From contig CM067365.1 in NCBI GenBank assembly GCA_034401795.1, positions 16,111,166-16,175,165 of the forward strand: a DNA stretch of 64,000 nucleotides. Reading direction: 5' to 3'. The stretch is from Chaetoderma sp. LZ-2023a (lineage: Eukaryota; Mollusca; Caudofoveata; Chaetodermatida; Chaetodermatidae). Below are positions 34,564 through 46,300 of the stretch, piece by piece. The translations under genes and the position numbers were made by a program. The stretch's first letter is position 1. Each line of letters opens with the position of its first letter. The notes beneath the pieces are model-generated. The model had not been told where the DNA came from. It worked only from the letters and a program-made list of their open reading frames with translations, and did not search any database.

Positions 34564-36785
34564 TTAATTTAAAGTTAGACCTTCCACACCCGGACTTTCC
34601 TAATGCAACTTCTGCGGGAGGGACCGTGCGGGCCCGGGATGTGATCCTAACGGAGGTAGAGCTATGGTGATTCTTGGTGAACGACTCGCCGGATCTGCAG
34701 ACCACATTGAAAAGTGGACACTAAATTCTGCACTGCTTGTCGTGTGGCCACAGTCTGGTGGAACTTTGCTAGGTGTGCGCCGCAAGCAGTATCCAACGCA
34801 TCCCACACCATGTGCCAGTTTAAACCTTATAAGCCCTTCTTACCTACGGGGCAAACCTTCAACGTTACTACTTCCGTCGCTGGATGGAAAACTTTCTCAC
34901 TTCCGCATAAATTGTGATTTAGTTACAGAGACTATCTAATAGATGTTACTTCACTGCTCTGCTTCACTGTCCTGAGCTTGTACCGTATCTACCCTGGAGT
35001 CAGCATGCGGAGACTTTCTTGCGGAAACCAGCTGCAGAGATCTGCATGTGGAAACTCGTCCAGCCTCAGAGAACGCATTGACTTGTGCTATAAATATGTT
35101 AGCGCCTCAATTTCAGCAACGTAGTAGCCTGTTCCGTGCAAGTGACTATTAGATACTCAACTAGCTATCCATAGTATATTTAATTATTATTTATTTCCGT
35201 ATATGGTACTGATGACTAATGGGTACCTTCCCGGTCCTAGGACCGCAAGTTACTATTCCTTTATTACTGTTCATATTATCCTTATTTACTGTGGGTGCTT
35301 TAACTAACTGCACCGTTTGGGTCGATCAACCTGATATTTACTGCCTCATTAATTATTATATAAATTGTCATTGTTCATTGCATTGGTTAGTTATATATAT
35401 ACATGGCAGGTAGCCATTCTGTTGATATGTTTTGCTTAATTGTAGAAAAACTTGGACCGCAGTAAGCTAGGAGATACTAAACAGTAACATTAAATCTGCA
35501 TCACTTTTTCTCGCCATCATCACCTTTACACTGAGGTCACTGTCCATGCTCTGATTGTTTGAGCCCGGCATGCTACCGACTAAACCTTACTATTCAGCTC
35601 GATAGGATAGGTTAAAGTGGTTAGGGACAATCTCTTCGTTAGGAGACATATAGTGTATGCCTCTTTTCTGGTTGTTGCGATAATATATCCCCGCACTCCT
35701 GCAAGGTTGTGTAAAATTGGCCAAATACCTATAGGGCCTCATATATATCAAGTTATTTCTCTTTCCACGATCCACCAGCCGCATGGCTCTTAAACGTTTG
35801 GCTGTCCCATCAGCACGTTGATCAGATCCGACCCTGGGAAACTATTAGAGGTTTCCGAGCGGTGATGGTTAAAGTGCTGATTTACATACATCTCCCCCGT
35901 ATCCTCGGATACTTGTTAGCTAGATAACCTCGGCAACGAAGGAAAGCACTGCGAAAACATATAGTTATAAATGTGAGTTTGAGAGTTTATTTAGTGGCCC
36001 GCAGTGCATATCTGGGCACATTGGAACTTAACCCTAACGACAGGTCAAAAGTTAGGGCCGTAGGAATCAGTGACAAACGAGACACGCATCTCCATCCAAC
36101 TCGTTGCAGTGTCTGGGATGGATCTTGGAATCCTTGGGAAGGACGCTTGCGATGGATATTCGCCTCTCTGTCCCCACCTTAGCGATATGTCGGTGATCAA
36201 ACTTGCTTATGTGAAATGTAGCCATTGTCCAGGTGATGGGTATCTATGTGTGCACGGTGTCAACTTTATCGGACATGATGTATTTCGCTCTGTAAGGGCC
36301 GAGCTCGGAGGCAGGACAGAGTTAATTTAGAGCGTGGATGACCAAGAAGGGTGCTGTAATAACTTGAATCAATCCATTATCGAATTCACGTTTGGTAGCA
36401 AAATCCTACTTGTTACAGATGACAGACTGCGGGCATCTTGCTCTCTTAATAATATTGACTGTTATTACATGTGATTGACGTGTCATAGTTTAGCTGTTTA
36501 CACACGACGATTCCAGGGGGTGGGGTGGGGTGGGGATGGGGGGCATGGGGGAATCCCCTGTAGCACATACTGTAGATGGCTGCGGTGTTGTTCCTTCTTT
36601 CCGTATGATCAGTTTTCCGTAAACCGGATAAGAAGGTGTTTGCGGAAGATGTTGACTCGTGTTATTGATGGTGGTGATCTGTTGTAGGGAACTACTATAA
36701 CCGGGTGTACCTGTGGTGTTCGCGCAATGATGAATTGACGTAACATTTCTGTCCTTCCCCTTGGACAGCACAAACGAGAATGTCT

Positions 36786-37960
36786 TCAGATACGACTTCC
36801 CAGATCTTGTTGAGGAGGGAGAGGGCAAGTACATATCTCGCCATCATCCGCAGCGTTAGTCATATGTTCACCGCACTCCTGGCTTGGTAGGAGAGGGGTC
36901 GAACTGGCACCGTGGGGCCCGGGACTAATGTCAGGAATACTTGTCTCCATAGGAACATCTGTCTGGGTACCGGTGTCACGTGGAATGCCCAGCCCAATCT
37001 TGGGCACTGGGTCATCACTGACACAAAGTTTAAGTCGATCGAAGTGGATGACTGGGGTCAGGCCATCTGAGGCGCGGATGCGGTAGGTCACGTCCGAGTT
37101 CTTACCTACTACCACATAGGGGCCTTTCCACTGGTAACTCAGTTTACTCGGCACATTTGCAAAACGTTGTGAATCGTGAACCCAAACCATCTTTCCCGTC
37201 TCATACAGGTATCCATGCACTCGCCAGTCATGCCACGTTTGCGACGCCGGTGTGCAGTGGATAAAGTTGCTCTCACTAGCTCATGGGTCTGTTCTATTCG
37301 CTGCTGCATGAGCTCCACGTAGAAAGATGGTGAATTTTTCTCTCCCGGAATCCTGGGCATGGCCAGATCCAGGGGTAAGGCTAATTCACGGCCTAACATT
37401 AACAGAGCAGGCGTGTAAACTGTGCTGGAATGTATTGAAGTGTGGTATGCCATGAACACATATGGGAGTCGTAAATCCGAATCTCGACAGTTAAGGTGTG
37501 TGTCCTTAGTCAACATTTCTGCCAGGGTTCGGTTGAACCTCTCTACCATTCCATCACTCCGTGGATGGTATGGCATTGTGCGTGTTTTGACTATATGAAA
37601 CAATTTGTGGAGTTCGGAGATCAGCCGGCTCTCAAAATTACTTCCTTTGTCAGAGTGCAGCTCATAGGGCATACCGAATCGGCAGAACACATTGCTTGTC
37701 AGACCCTCTGCTATTGTGAATGCCTCTTGGTCTGGCAAAACAAATGCCTCTACCCACTTCATAAAATAATCTTGCAATACGAGGATGTACTTATTTCCTT
37801 CATCCATCGTATTCAAGGGTCTGAGCTCCCATGGTGCATCAACAATTTTAACTTGTGGTGGTGTGGAATGGTGCTGGCCAGCAGCACGTCTTTGACATGG
37901 GACACATTTGGCGGCCCTTCAAACTATCACGTATCCTGATCCAGTGGAATCTCTGTTTTA
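36786..37960 (-). pseudogene. Gypsy integrase, minus-strand copy
   Basis: Minus-strand DYFMKWVEAFVLPDQ, NVFCRFGMPYELHSDKGSNF (second catalytic Asp) and DGMVERFNRT (catalytic Glu), followed by the GPY/F module SYQWKGPYVV and a C-terminal acidic/basic tail. Compared with the other copies an 18-nt in-frame deletion at about 37830 removes the block VAIDVL with the first catalytic Asp. A frameshift separates the core (37816-37139) from the GPY/F part (37220-36786). No chromodomain is seen. Inactive. Confidence 0.82.
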
Positions 37961-38111
37961 TCCATGTGATGGTTCGTTCAACGGCCAGATGTCCAGCGTT
38001 ATCGTGAAGTTGTTGCAAAATAGTTTTTCGATAATGCTCCGGGATAACTATGCAGTTATTAATGTAGGGAATGTTGTTTCGTATGTGGCATTCTCCAAAC
38101 CGCAGATAAAA

Positions 38112-39000
38112 TTATTTGGCCATTGCGGATAGTGGTGTAACAGATTCCTTAGGAGGACGTACCCCCTCCTGGATCCATGCATATGTGGTTGGTGTTTGCG
38201 CGTCTGTTGCTTGCTCATTCGTGACTGTCTCCATGTTCCACTCTGTGCACCGCAATTCGGGGAACACTGGAGGTGGCTGTGTAGTTTGTGTCATGGTGGT
38301 GGCCACTTCTTGCTCATCCTTGAGCCCAATTCTGCTCAAGGCATTGGCATTTCCATGCAGTTTGCCGGGTCTATGAACAACGTTGAGGTTGAAGGCATGC
38401 AGTGATTCCTGCCACCTCGGTTTCTCAGCCAGTGTAGTGAGGCATGATCCGTATGCAGGGTAAATGGGCGCCCATACAGAAAGTGCTTGTAATACTTGAC
38501 GAAATGGACCGCCGCATGCAATTCCTGCTTAGTGGTCATGTAACATTTCTCTATTCAGTTTAGAGTACGCGAGCCATAACCCAGTACCTGCTCTGTTCCA
38601 TCTTCCGTGACCTGAGATAGAACTGCGCCGATGGCATAAGCCGACGCATCAGGATCCAAGATGAAATCGAGGGTAGGGATGGGATGAGCAAGAATTGGAG
38701 CAGTCGTCAAGAGTTCCTTCAGAACCTTCACACTAACTCGTCCACTCGAATGGTCGATCTTTTTCGGTGATCCTAAATAGGGTTGATGCAATTTCACTGA
38801 AATGATGGATATATCGACGATAGTATTGGCAAGGGCCCAGGAAACTCTGGGTGTCCATGATGGACGTGGGTGTCTGCCACTTCCCCACTGGTTTTGTTTT
38901 TGATGGTTGAGTAGCCACTCCATCGCTGGATATGACGTGTCCCAGGAACTCGACGCTCTGTCTGAAAAGATGACATTTCTTTGGTTTGAGCGTTAAGTTG
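38112..39000 (-). pseudogene. Gypsy RNase H, minus-strand copy
   Basis: Minus-strand frames give the connection (VEFLGHVISSDGV, FLGPCQYYRRYIHHFSEIAS) and RNase H with DPDASAYAIGAVLSQV, GYGSRTLN, a TKQELHAAVHF segment and HTDHASLHWL. Frames change near 38930, 38550 and 38340. Acidic residues at the D, E and D positions are still readable. Confidence 0.8.
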
Positions 39001-39005
39001 GCCAT

Positions 39006-39716
39006 TTAAAACTGCATAAGAACTTTGTCCGGCTTAGCCAAAGTCTGCTCTAATGAGGAACCAAAGACAATAACATTGTCGATGTAGCACAGACAGATGT
39101 CCCATTGCAGGGTAGTTAATACCTGCTCAATGAGATGCACGAACATTCCAGGAGCATTGCACAAGCCATAAGGCATCTTGCGGAGCTGGAAAAGATTGTC
39201 TCTCCAGACAAATGCGGGCTTTTCCATGTCTGCCTCATCCGTGGGCACCTGCCAGTATCCGCTAGCTAAATCAAGGGTACAAAACCACGTGGCCCCAGAC
39301 AAAGAATCTAAGGTCTGATCTATTATTGGTAATGGGTATGCGTTTTTTACGCTAAGATCATTAAGGCAGTGGTAGTCTATACAAAACCGCAAAGATCCAT
39401 CCTTTTTGCCTGCTAGCACAATGGGACTGGCCCAGGGGGATGCTGATGGCTCTATTATGCCTGTCCGCAACATGTCATTTACCTGTTGGTCTGCCTCCGC
39501 TTTCTTGTGAATGGGAAGATATCGAACGGGCTGTCGAACAGGTTGGTTGTTTTCAGTGTCGATGGAGTGTCGCACGAATTGAGTTTCTCGGAGGTCCATG
39601 TCTCCGACTGAGTAACTATCACGATATTTATATAGTAATTTCTGTATGTCTTTTTTGTGGGATTGCATCAATCCAACTGTGGCACACAGATATATGTCAT
39701 GTATATGTTTTGGCAA
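39006..39716 (-). pseudogene. Gypsy reverse transcriptase, minus-strand copy, YIDN active site
   Basis: A 236-residue minus-strand frame covers fingers and palm: SPWASPIVLAGKKDGSLRFC, DYHCLNDLSVKNAYPLPIID, LDLASGYWQV, MPYGLCNAPGMFVHLIEQVL and CYIDNVIVFGSS. The YxDD box reads YIDN (39075-39086), so the second catalytic Asp is replaced. It is otherwise continuous, the best preserved RT in the window. The protein is about 75 residues short of a full RT at its C-terminus because of a frameshift at about 39005. Confidence 0.85.
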
Positions 39717-39903
39717 ATCATCAGATGTTGTTGCTGGTGTAGGTGTAGTAGGGGGTGTCCAGTGATATCACATCCACCAAATGGCCACAACGAACTCCCA
39801 GTTCAAGAGTTATTGGGTCCGCTGTGCCATTGAATGCCCAGAATGGTATATGATCCTTGTTGGTGGTGTCCATGATCATTCAGGGACTGGCGCATTGTGA
39901 GGT

Positions 39904-41403
39904 GAGTATGGGGACAACCTCACCCTTCACGACAATTTTGTTTGCCAACGTCATCAATGGGTGACAAGTGGCCGGATGCTCATTTACCATACTCTGCATC
40001 CTGCCATTTCGTGCGTCTTCACCCTACTACCCAGCGGGGCTGCATTATGAGCCAGAGGATGCGTTTACACCTTTTCAGCAATTCATCAGGAGACCAACAC
40101 ATTACACACATCATCAGCGTCAGTCACCTGCACCGCCTCCATACGAGGAATCCATAGAACATCCACGTCGTCTGCATAACATGCCTCCACCATTCTAGAG
40201 CCCTACACCTGTCTATGGACCCGCATCAGGGCGGTATTCGGCGCAACCCATGTATCATGCACAGCATCAGCGACGGGAATCCCTTTCACGGATATGGCAC
40301 CATCAGCATCGTCAGGGACATTGATGGGAGACACAATCTATACCACCACCAACACGCCGACCAGCATCCGCATTCTCATCAGTTTCACCAGCACCCCACC
40401 AGGTTTCGCGCCCATTACTTCCCCACGAGGACTTGACCAGATCATTCTCTCCCCCCCCCCCGAATTTAGTGGGGAGACTGATTGGGCTAATTATAAAGTG
40501 CAATTTGAAATTATAAGTATGGCAAACCGGTGGAGTAATCATCAAATGGGAGAGTATCTAGCCACAAAACTGTTCGGGAAAGCTTTACAAATCCTAGCAG
40601 ACTGGGGCACAGACTACACACCAACAACTAGAGAGCGCGTTGTCAGAAAGATTTGGTGACACAGACCTCAGAGAAACAAGTCGATTACAGCTCATAAACT
40701 TACATCGATGCTCGGAAGAAACACTACCAGAATTAGCTAGTCGCATCCGGTGGTTAGTTACCCATGCTTATCCCAGCACACATCTCGAGGGCATCACTCA
40801 CTTACATCTCGACACTTTCATCGACGCGTTGAGGGAAAAATTATTCCTCATAGAGTACGGTAGCCTCCAACAATTAACGGCCACAGCGGTTCCTATCAAA
40901 AACTTCTTGGAGCAGGAGAAAAACAATCGCCGTCAACTGTATCCTATAAACGAAGTTAATGATGTAAACGTCGCCACCACCAACACTGAATCCACCACTG
41001 CAACCGCAACTACCTCAGCATCCAACCAACATGCACAACATGAACCAAACACCAGCCAAAATCGCCCGTCTGGAGGAAGAGGGCGTGGCCAATCACATCG
41101 CGGGGGCCACAACATTGCCCCAGGATGCGGGAACCAGCACAACAATAACAATCATCAGAACATAGGTTAGAAGAGATTACTAAACAGATCTCCATGCTCA
41201 ACAATCTCGTCACCACACTCAGCACCACCATAGCGACATCCACCACCAGACCAGCCACTACTATAGCTTCAGCACCACCAACAAACATGTGCTTTGGATG
41301 TGGTCAGCTGGGCCACTGGAAGGCTCGATGCCCCAGCCGTCCTCCCTCAACAACTCCGACCACTGACCGATGCACCCCACAGCTTGAGAATCCGTCAAAC
41401 TAG
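39904..41403 (+). pseudogene. Gypsy gag with PPPY motif and CCHC zinc knuckle
   Basis: Several frames: 39968-40198 with PAPPPYEES (a PPxY late-domain type motif), 40294-40659 with SPPPEFSGETDWANYKVQF and YLATKLFGKALQILADW (the start of a retroelement capsid-type fold), 40640-41170 with RFGDTDLRETSRLQL, ELASRIRWLVTHAYP and a Thr/Asn/Gln-rich stretch, and 41194-41403 with CFGCGQLGHWKARC (CCHC, 41290-41331). A run of C at 40451-40460 is one of the frameshift sites. A minus-strand scrap at 51566-52202 shows the same N-terminal region, including the PPPY motif. Confidence 0.8.
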
Positions 41404-41760
41404 CAAGGGCACCTCGCCCAGTAGGTGGGGCTTAGAATACACCTTCCGTATCCTCTGCGTGTCGTAAGAGGCGACTAAAGGAGGTAAGGGTGAGGTAACC
41501 CTGACAGAAACCTCGAGTGCTGAAGACGGAGGTTCCAGGCCGCACGGCGCACTCTAATAAACCATGGATCCACGCACTTAACGCTTATGATCATGTCGAT
41601 AGTCACTTACAGGACTGGCGGTATGATCAGCGAACGAAAAGAAGAAGAAGCAAGGGCACCAATTACAGAGTTGCTTCAGTGCCCATTCAAACAACCCGGC
41701 TCAACTGTGGCCTCTGAACCACAACGTCATGTGGCCACTACTAACACTCGTCATACATGT
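41404..41760 (+). other. Possible RTE-like non-LTR insert between gag and protease
   Basis: The segment around 41450-41530 contains GTGTCGTAAGAGGCGACTAA and AACCTCGAGTGCTGAAGAC, wording I associate with 5' ends of RTE-type retroposons and related SINEs. No other copy of this gypsy region is present in the window to compare, so the call is weak. Confidence 0.3.
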
Positions 41761-41917
41761 ACTCGCACCTGGCTTCCTCAATGTCCGTACCAACAATGTA
41801 CACCACATCTGCAGCACTGACATCTTCCCTCTCCGGAAAATGTGACCCCGCAAATTCCGCTTCTACTCAACCTTCTTTCCTATGTAAAACGGCAAGGCAC
41901 TTAACACCCGGTGTCCC

Positions 41918-42805
41918 TTGGTGGTACGCAATTCACAAGTCCTTACAGCATCACTTACAACGTCCACCAACAGCAGTAGTGATTCCGAAAAGAGCACTCA
42001 TTCAGCATCATGGGTCCGCAATAAGAAGCATCATTCAAAGGACAGAAAACAAGCACACCGGTACTGTTTCTTCTGCGCTTCAACCAAACATCCCATGATT
42101 CACTGTCAAAAAGTGGCTCATGCAGGTAGCTCTCACCCACGAGCGTGAAAATCCTATCCGCACTGCTGTTTATACCAATTCAGCATACACGGAACCGGCA
42201 GTAATGCCACCACCATTGCTACCCCAATTCCGTCCTCCCCTAAGCAATCACAGCAGCAGTGATGACGGGTTGGCCCTTTCCACAGTCAGCCACAAATTGC
42301 ACTCATGGAAGCCATCCAGAAACAAGCCGACTATATACAGAGTGATACCGCCCCATCTTCACTTCCGCAAATGGTATCAGTGGAAACTCTTCCGCAGGTC
42401 CACCGTAAAGTGATATATAAGTGTGCCTGCCTGTTTAGCAGTATTTTCACCAGTGCCACTGTGGACACTGGAACTTCCATCACAGTTTTTAACAAGTGCT
42501 TGTATGAGAGCATCCTACTTCATAAGAAGCCACCCCTTAAGCCTACAAACAAATATTTGCAAACAGCTACGGGAGCTGATGCCCCTGTGGCTGGTACAGT
42601 AAACCCTGTAATACAAATGGAGGAGATGCAATTCATTCAGCAAGTTGTTGTCGCCTGTATACAGAACGATGCCCTGCTTGGCTCTGATTTCCTCAGAGCC
42701 AGCGAAGCCATCATACACTGCAGACAACAGGAATTGGGCATACATGGCTCACGGATACCCCTTGGACCAGAATCATCGCTGTATGATACATCTGCCATAA
42801 TTTAA
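41918..42805 (+). pseudogene. Gypsy second CCHC motif and aspartic protease
   Basis: One frame (41918-42148) ends with CFFCASTKHPMIHC, a C-x2-C-x4-H-x4-C knuckle at 42065-42106, after a basic/Ser-rich stretch. Another frame (42305-42805) contains TVDTGTSITVFN (42464-42478 encode DTGTS) and LLGSDFL about 70 residues later, the active-site and C-terminal motifs of retropepsins. A protease of this kind would cleave the Gag-Pol polyprotein. The frames are not continuous. DTGTS is an acceptable variant of the DTGA/S signature, so this part may have been functional until recently. Confidence 0.75.
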
Positions 42806-42844
42806 GCAACGACTGCCACAATTGAGCCGGGACAGGAGAAAATC

Positions 42845-44440
42845 TTGTGGACCACTGCACCACAGTTAGGAAACAACAGTCACACAGCCATGCTGGAACC
42901 CGACCCTGAATACATGATGACCTCACAATGCGCCAGTCCCCGCATGATTGTGGACACCACCGGCAAGAATCACATACCTTATCGCATATTCAAAGGCACT
43001 GCGGGCCCAATAACCTTTGAATCAGGAGTCTGTTGTGGCCATTTGGTGGATGTGATCTCACTGGAAACAGCACCCACCACACCCACACCAGCAACAACTT
43101 CTGATGATTTGCCAGAACATTTACATGACTTATATTTGCATGCCACAGTTGGATTGATGCAATCTCAAAAACAACAGATACGGAAATTACTTTATAATTA
43201 CTGTGATAGTTTCTCAGCCGGAGACATGGATCTGGGTGAAACTCATCTTGTACAGCACTCCATCGACACTAGAAACAACAGACCCGTTCGACAACTGGTA
43301 CGACATCTTCCCATACATAAGGAAGTGGAAGCACACCAACAAGTGAACGACATGTTGCGGACGGGCATAATATAGCCATCAGCATCCCCCTGGGTCAGTC
43401 CCATTGTACTAGTGGCAAAAAGGACAGATCTTTGAGGTTTTGTATAGACTATTGCCGCCTAAATGATCTTAGCGTCAAAGATGCGTATCCGTTGCCATGA
43501 ATAGATCAGGCCTTAGATTCCTTGTCAGGAGCCAAGTGGTTTTGTACCCTTGATTTAGCTAGTGGATACTGGCAGGTGGCCATGTATGAGGCTGACATGG
43601 AGAAGACCGCATTCGTCTGCAAAGCCGGTCTTTTTCTGTTCCGCAAGTTGACCTATGGCTTGTGCAACTCTCCTGGAATGTTCGAGCGTCTCATTGAGCA
43701 GGTATTAACTACCCTGCAATGGGAAATCTGTCTGTATTACATTGACGACGTAATCGTCTTTGGTTCCTCGTTTGAGCAAACTTTATCCACCCTGGACACC
43801 ATGCTAACTCGTTTCCGTACGGCCAACTTAATGCTCAAACCCAAGAAATGTCATCTCGTCAGACAGAGGGTCGAGTTCCTGGGACACATCATATCCGGTG
43901 ATAGAGTGGCTACTCAACCGTCAAAGAAAAAAGCAGTGGCAGAGTGGCAGACACCGACGTCTGTCACGGACACCTGGCATTTCCTCAGCCTCTGCCAATA
44001 CTATTGCCATTACATCCATCACTTCAGCGAGATTGCATCACCCCTATACAGGATCACCGAAAAGGATCAACCATTCGAGTGGACGAGTGAGTGTGAAGGT
44101 TCCTTTAGGGTGCTGAAGGAACTCTTGATGACCGCTCCAATTCTTGCTCATCCTAATCCTAACCTCGATTTCACCGTGGACACTGATGCATTGGCTTACG
44201 CCTATTTCAGGTCACGGAAGATGGAACGGAGCAGGTACTGGGTTATGGTTCACGCACTCTTAATAAAACAGAGAAATGTTATGCGACCACTAAGCGAGAA
44301 TTACTTGCGGCGGTACACTTCATTAAGTATTACAAACACTTTCTGTATGGGCACCCATTTACCCTCCGTACAGACCACACCTCACTACGCTGGCTCAGAA
44401 ACCTAGAGGGCCAGGTAGTGAGGTGGCAGGTCAATGCCTT
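42845..44440 (+). pseudogene. Gypsy reverse transcriptase and RNase H, plus-strand copy
   Basis: 42845-43375 carries the N-terminal extension and HSIDTRNNRPVRQLVRHLP. A TAG stop replaces the codon after MLRTGII, and a frameshift follows in the KKDGS region. 43522-44406 holds SGAKWFCTLDLASGYWQVAM, LTYGLCNSPGMFERL, YYIDDVIVFGSS (intact YIDD, 43738-43749), KKCHLVRQRVEFLGHIISG and the connection, then RNase H starting VDTDALAYA, which soon loses frame. Unlike the minus-strand copy the RT catalytic box is intact, but the RNase H is badly damaged. Confidence 0.83.
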
Positions 44441-45514
44441 GAGCAGAATTGGGCTCGATGATGAAGTGGCCACCACCGTGACACATACTACACAGCAATC
44501 TCCGGAGTTCCCAGAATTGCGGTGCACAAAATGGAACACAGAGACAGTCGCTCACAAAGAATCAGACGCGCAAACACAAAATATATACACGTGGATCCAG
44601 GAGGGGGTACGTCCTCCAAAAGAATCTGTTACACCACTATCCGCAATGGCAAACTACTACTACTACTACCAGTGGTTTGAAGAATGCCACATGGTGGGGC
44701 GTTCTCTACGTCAACAACCGCATGGTGATTCCGGAGCATTATCGAAAAACAATGCTCGAACAACTGCATGATAACGTTGGACACCTAGCCATTGAGCGGA
44801 CATTAAAACGGATAAAGCAGAGATTTCACTGGATCAGGATTCGCGATGGTGTGAAGGCATGGGTCGCCAAATGTGTCCCATGTCAAAGACATGGCTAGCA
44901 CCATTCCGCACCTCTTCAAATTAAGATTGTTGGTGCACCATGGGAGCGAGTGGCTATTGATGTGCTCGGACCCTTGAATACGACGGATGAAGGAAACAAG
45001 TACATCCTCATATTGCAAGATTATTTTACGAAGTGGGTAGAAGCATTTGCTTTGCCAAACCATGGGGTATTCACAGTAGCGGAGTTTGGAATCCCATATG
45101 AGCTGCACTCTGATCAAGGGATTTATTTTGAGAGCCAGCTGATCTCTGAGCTCTGCAAACTGTTTCACATCATCAAAACGCGCACCACCCTGTATCATCC
45201 ACGTAGCGATGGAGTGGTAGTGCGGTTTAACCATACATTGGCGGAAATGTTGACAAAGGAAACACGCCTTGATTGTCGAGATTGGGATCTATGACTCCCA
45301 TATTTGCTCATGGCATACTGCACTTCAATACATTCCAGCATGGGTTACACCCCTGCGCAGTTAATGTTAGGCCATGAATTAGCCTTACCCCTGGATCTGG
45401 CCATGCCCAGGATTCCGGGAGAGAAAAATTCACCATCTCTCTATGTAGAGCAGTGGATAGAACAGACCCATGAGCTAGTGAGAGCTACCTTATCCACCCC
45501 ACACCAGCATCAAC

Positions 45515-45850
45515 GAACTGACTTCAAACTTATCCTCCTAACATGGAAATGCATGCACAATGAAGCTCCAGAATACATGAAGGATCTCATTATGCCCCAC
45601 CATCCGCACCGTGCTCTTGGCTCTACAGATCAACACCTGCTAAACATTCCACGATCCAATCTGAAGTCATGTGGAGACAGAGCTTTCAGCATCGCCGCGC
45701 CAAAACTTTGGAATACCCTACCACTGGATATTAAAACGATAAGCTCTAGGGAGAAATTTAAAGAAAGACTAAAAACACATATGTACCGAAGCGCCTTTGA
45801 AAATTAGTCAAATTGATAAATGGCGCTATACAAATGCTGTATTATTATTA

Positions 45851-45914
<64 letters not shown>
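45515..45914 (+). mobile_element. 5'-truncated LINE (CR1/L2-like) tail inserted in integrase
   Basis: Encodes the last part of a non-LTR RT ORF: FKLILLTWKCMHNEAPEYM, IPRSNLKSCGDRAFSIAAP, KLWNTLPLDIK and a stop at 45805. A short 3' UTR (AAATGGCGCTATACAAATGC) and a (ATT)n tail of about 75 bp follow. This wording is typical of CR1/L2-group LINEs. Flanking gypsy sequence is continuous with the uninterrupted copies at 57060-57080 and 37230 (reverse), so the insertion came after the gypsy element. I see no clear target duplication beyond AACG. Confidence 0.8.
45841..45914. repeat. (ATT)n LINE tail
   Basis: Nearly pure ATT array that ends the LINE fragment. Confidence 0.9.
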
Positions 45915-46300
45915 CAGAAAACGTGGCATGACTGGCGCGTGCATGGAGACCTGTATGAGGCGGGAAAGATGGTTTAGGTTCATGATTCGTGATGTTCTGC
46001 AAACGTGCCAAGTAAACTGAGTTACCAGTGGAAAGGCCCCTATGTGGTAGTAGGTAAGATATTGGATGTGACCTACCATATCCGCACATCGGATGGCCTG
46101 ACCACAGTCATCCACTTCGATCGACTTAAACCTTGTGTCAGTGACAGCCCAGTGCCAGAGCTCTGGCTGGACGTTCCATGTGACACCGGTACCCAGACAG
46201 ATGTCTCTACGGAAACAAGTATTCCCGACGTTAGTACAGAGCACTGCTGTGCCAGTTTGCCCTCTCTCCTACCAACCCAGGAGTCCGGTGAATGATCAAC

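Larger units (their letters stand above)
33812..36250 (+). mobile_element. LTR of type B, plus strand, inside the minus-strand element
   Basis: Starts TGTAGC at 33812. The U3 has two inverted CCAAT boxes (34285-34310), CGACGTCA and TATAAAAGG, and resembles LTRs A and C. Downstream it follows LTR A1 to a point equivalent to about 28990, then stops at 36250 against pol-derived sequence of the minus-strand element. It separates that element's ORF3 promoter from its pol; about 1.2 kb present between these in the plus-strand copy is missing, so a deletion accompanied or followed the insertion. It has no heat-shock element. Confidence 0.65.
36251..39903 (-). mobile_element. Ty3/Gypsy-like element, minus-strand copy (pol part)
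   Basis: Minus-strand RT, RNase H and integrase pieces in standard Gypsy order, followed by the pol C-terminus and part of the 3' non-coding region. It aligns with the plus-strand copy from about 42890 onward. The 5' part with gag and protease is absent: at about 39903 the sequence switches strand directly into gag of the plus-strand copy. The left end (36251) meets LTR B; the ORF3 half of the same element resumes at 33811. Confidence 0.8.
44441..46300 (+). pseudogene. Gypsy integrase, plus-strand copy, split by a LINE
   Basis: The zinc-binding H2C2 module (LHDNVGHLAIE, then CVPCQR) lies at about 44763-44890, followed by a TAG stop. The core contains VAIDVLGPL, YELHSDQG and DGVVVRFNHT, so the catalytic Glu of DGMVERFNRT is Val here. 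About 10 residues before HSDQG are deleted. The frame resumes with AYCTSIHSSMGYTPAQLMLG until 45514, where a LINE tail is inserted. After 45914 the gypsy sequence continues with the GPY/F module SYQWKGPYVV (46005-46060) and an acidic C-terminal tail. No chromodomain is seen. Confidence 0.83.

Noticed and set aside
45804..46244. Open frame rich in Ile or Asn over the ATT array
   Set aside because: Product of the LINE's (ATT)n tail, opposite to the integrase frame.
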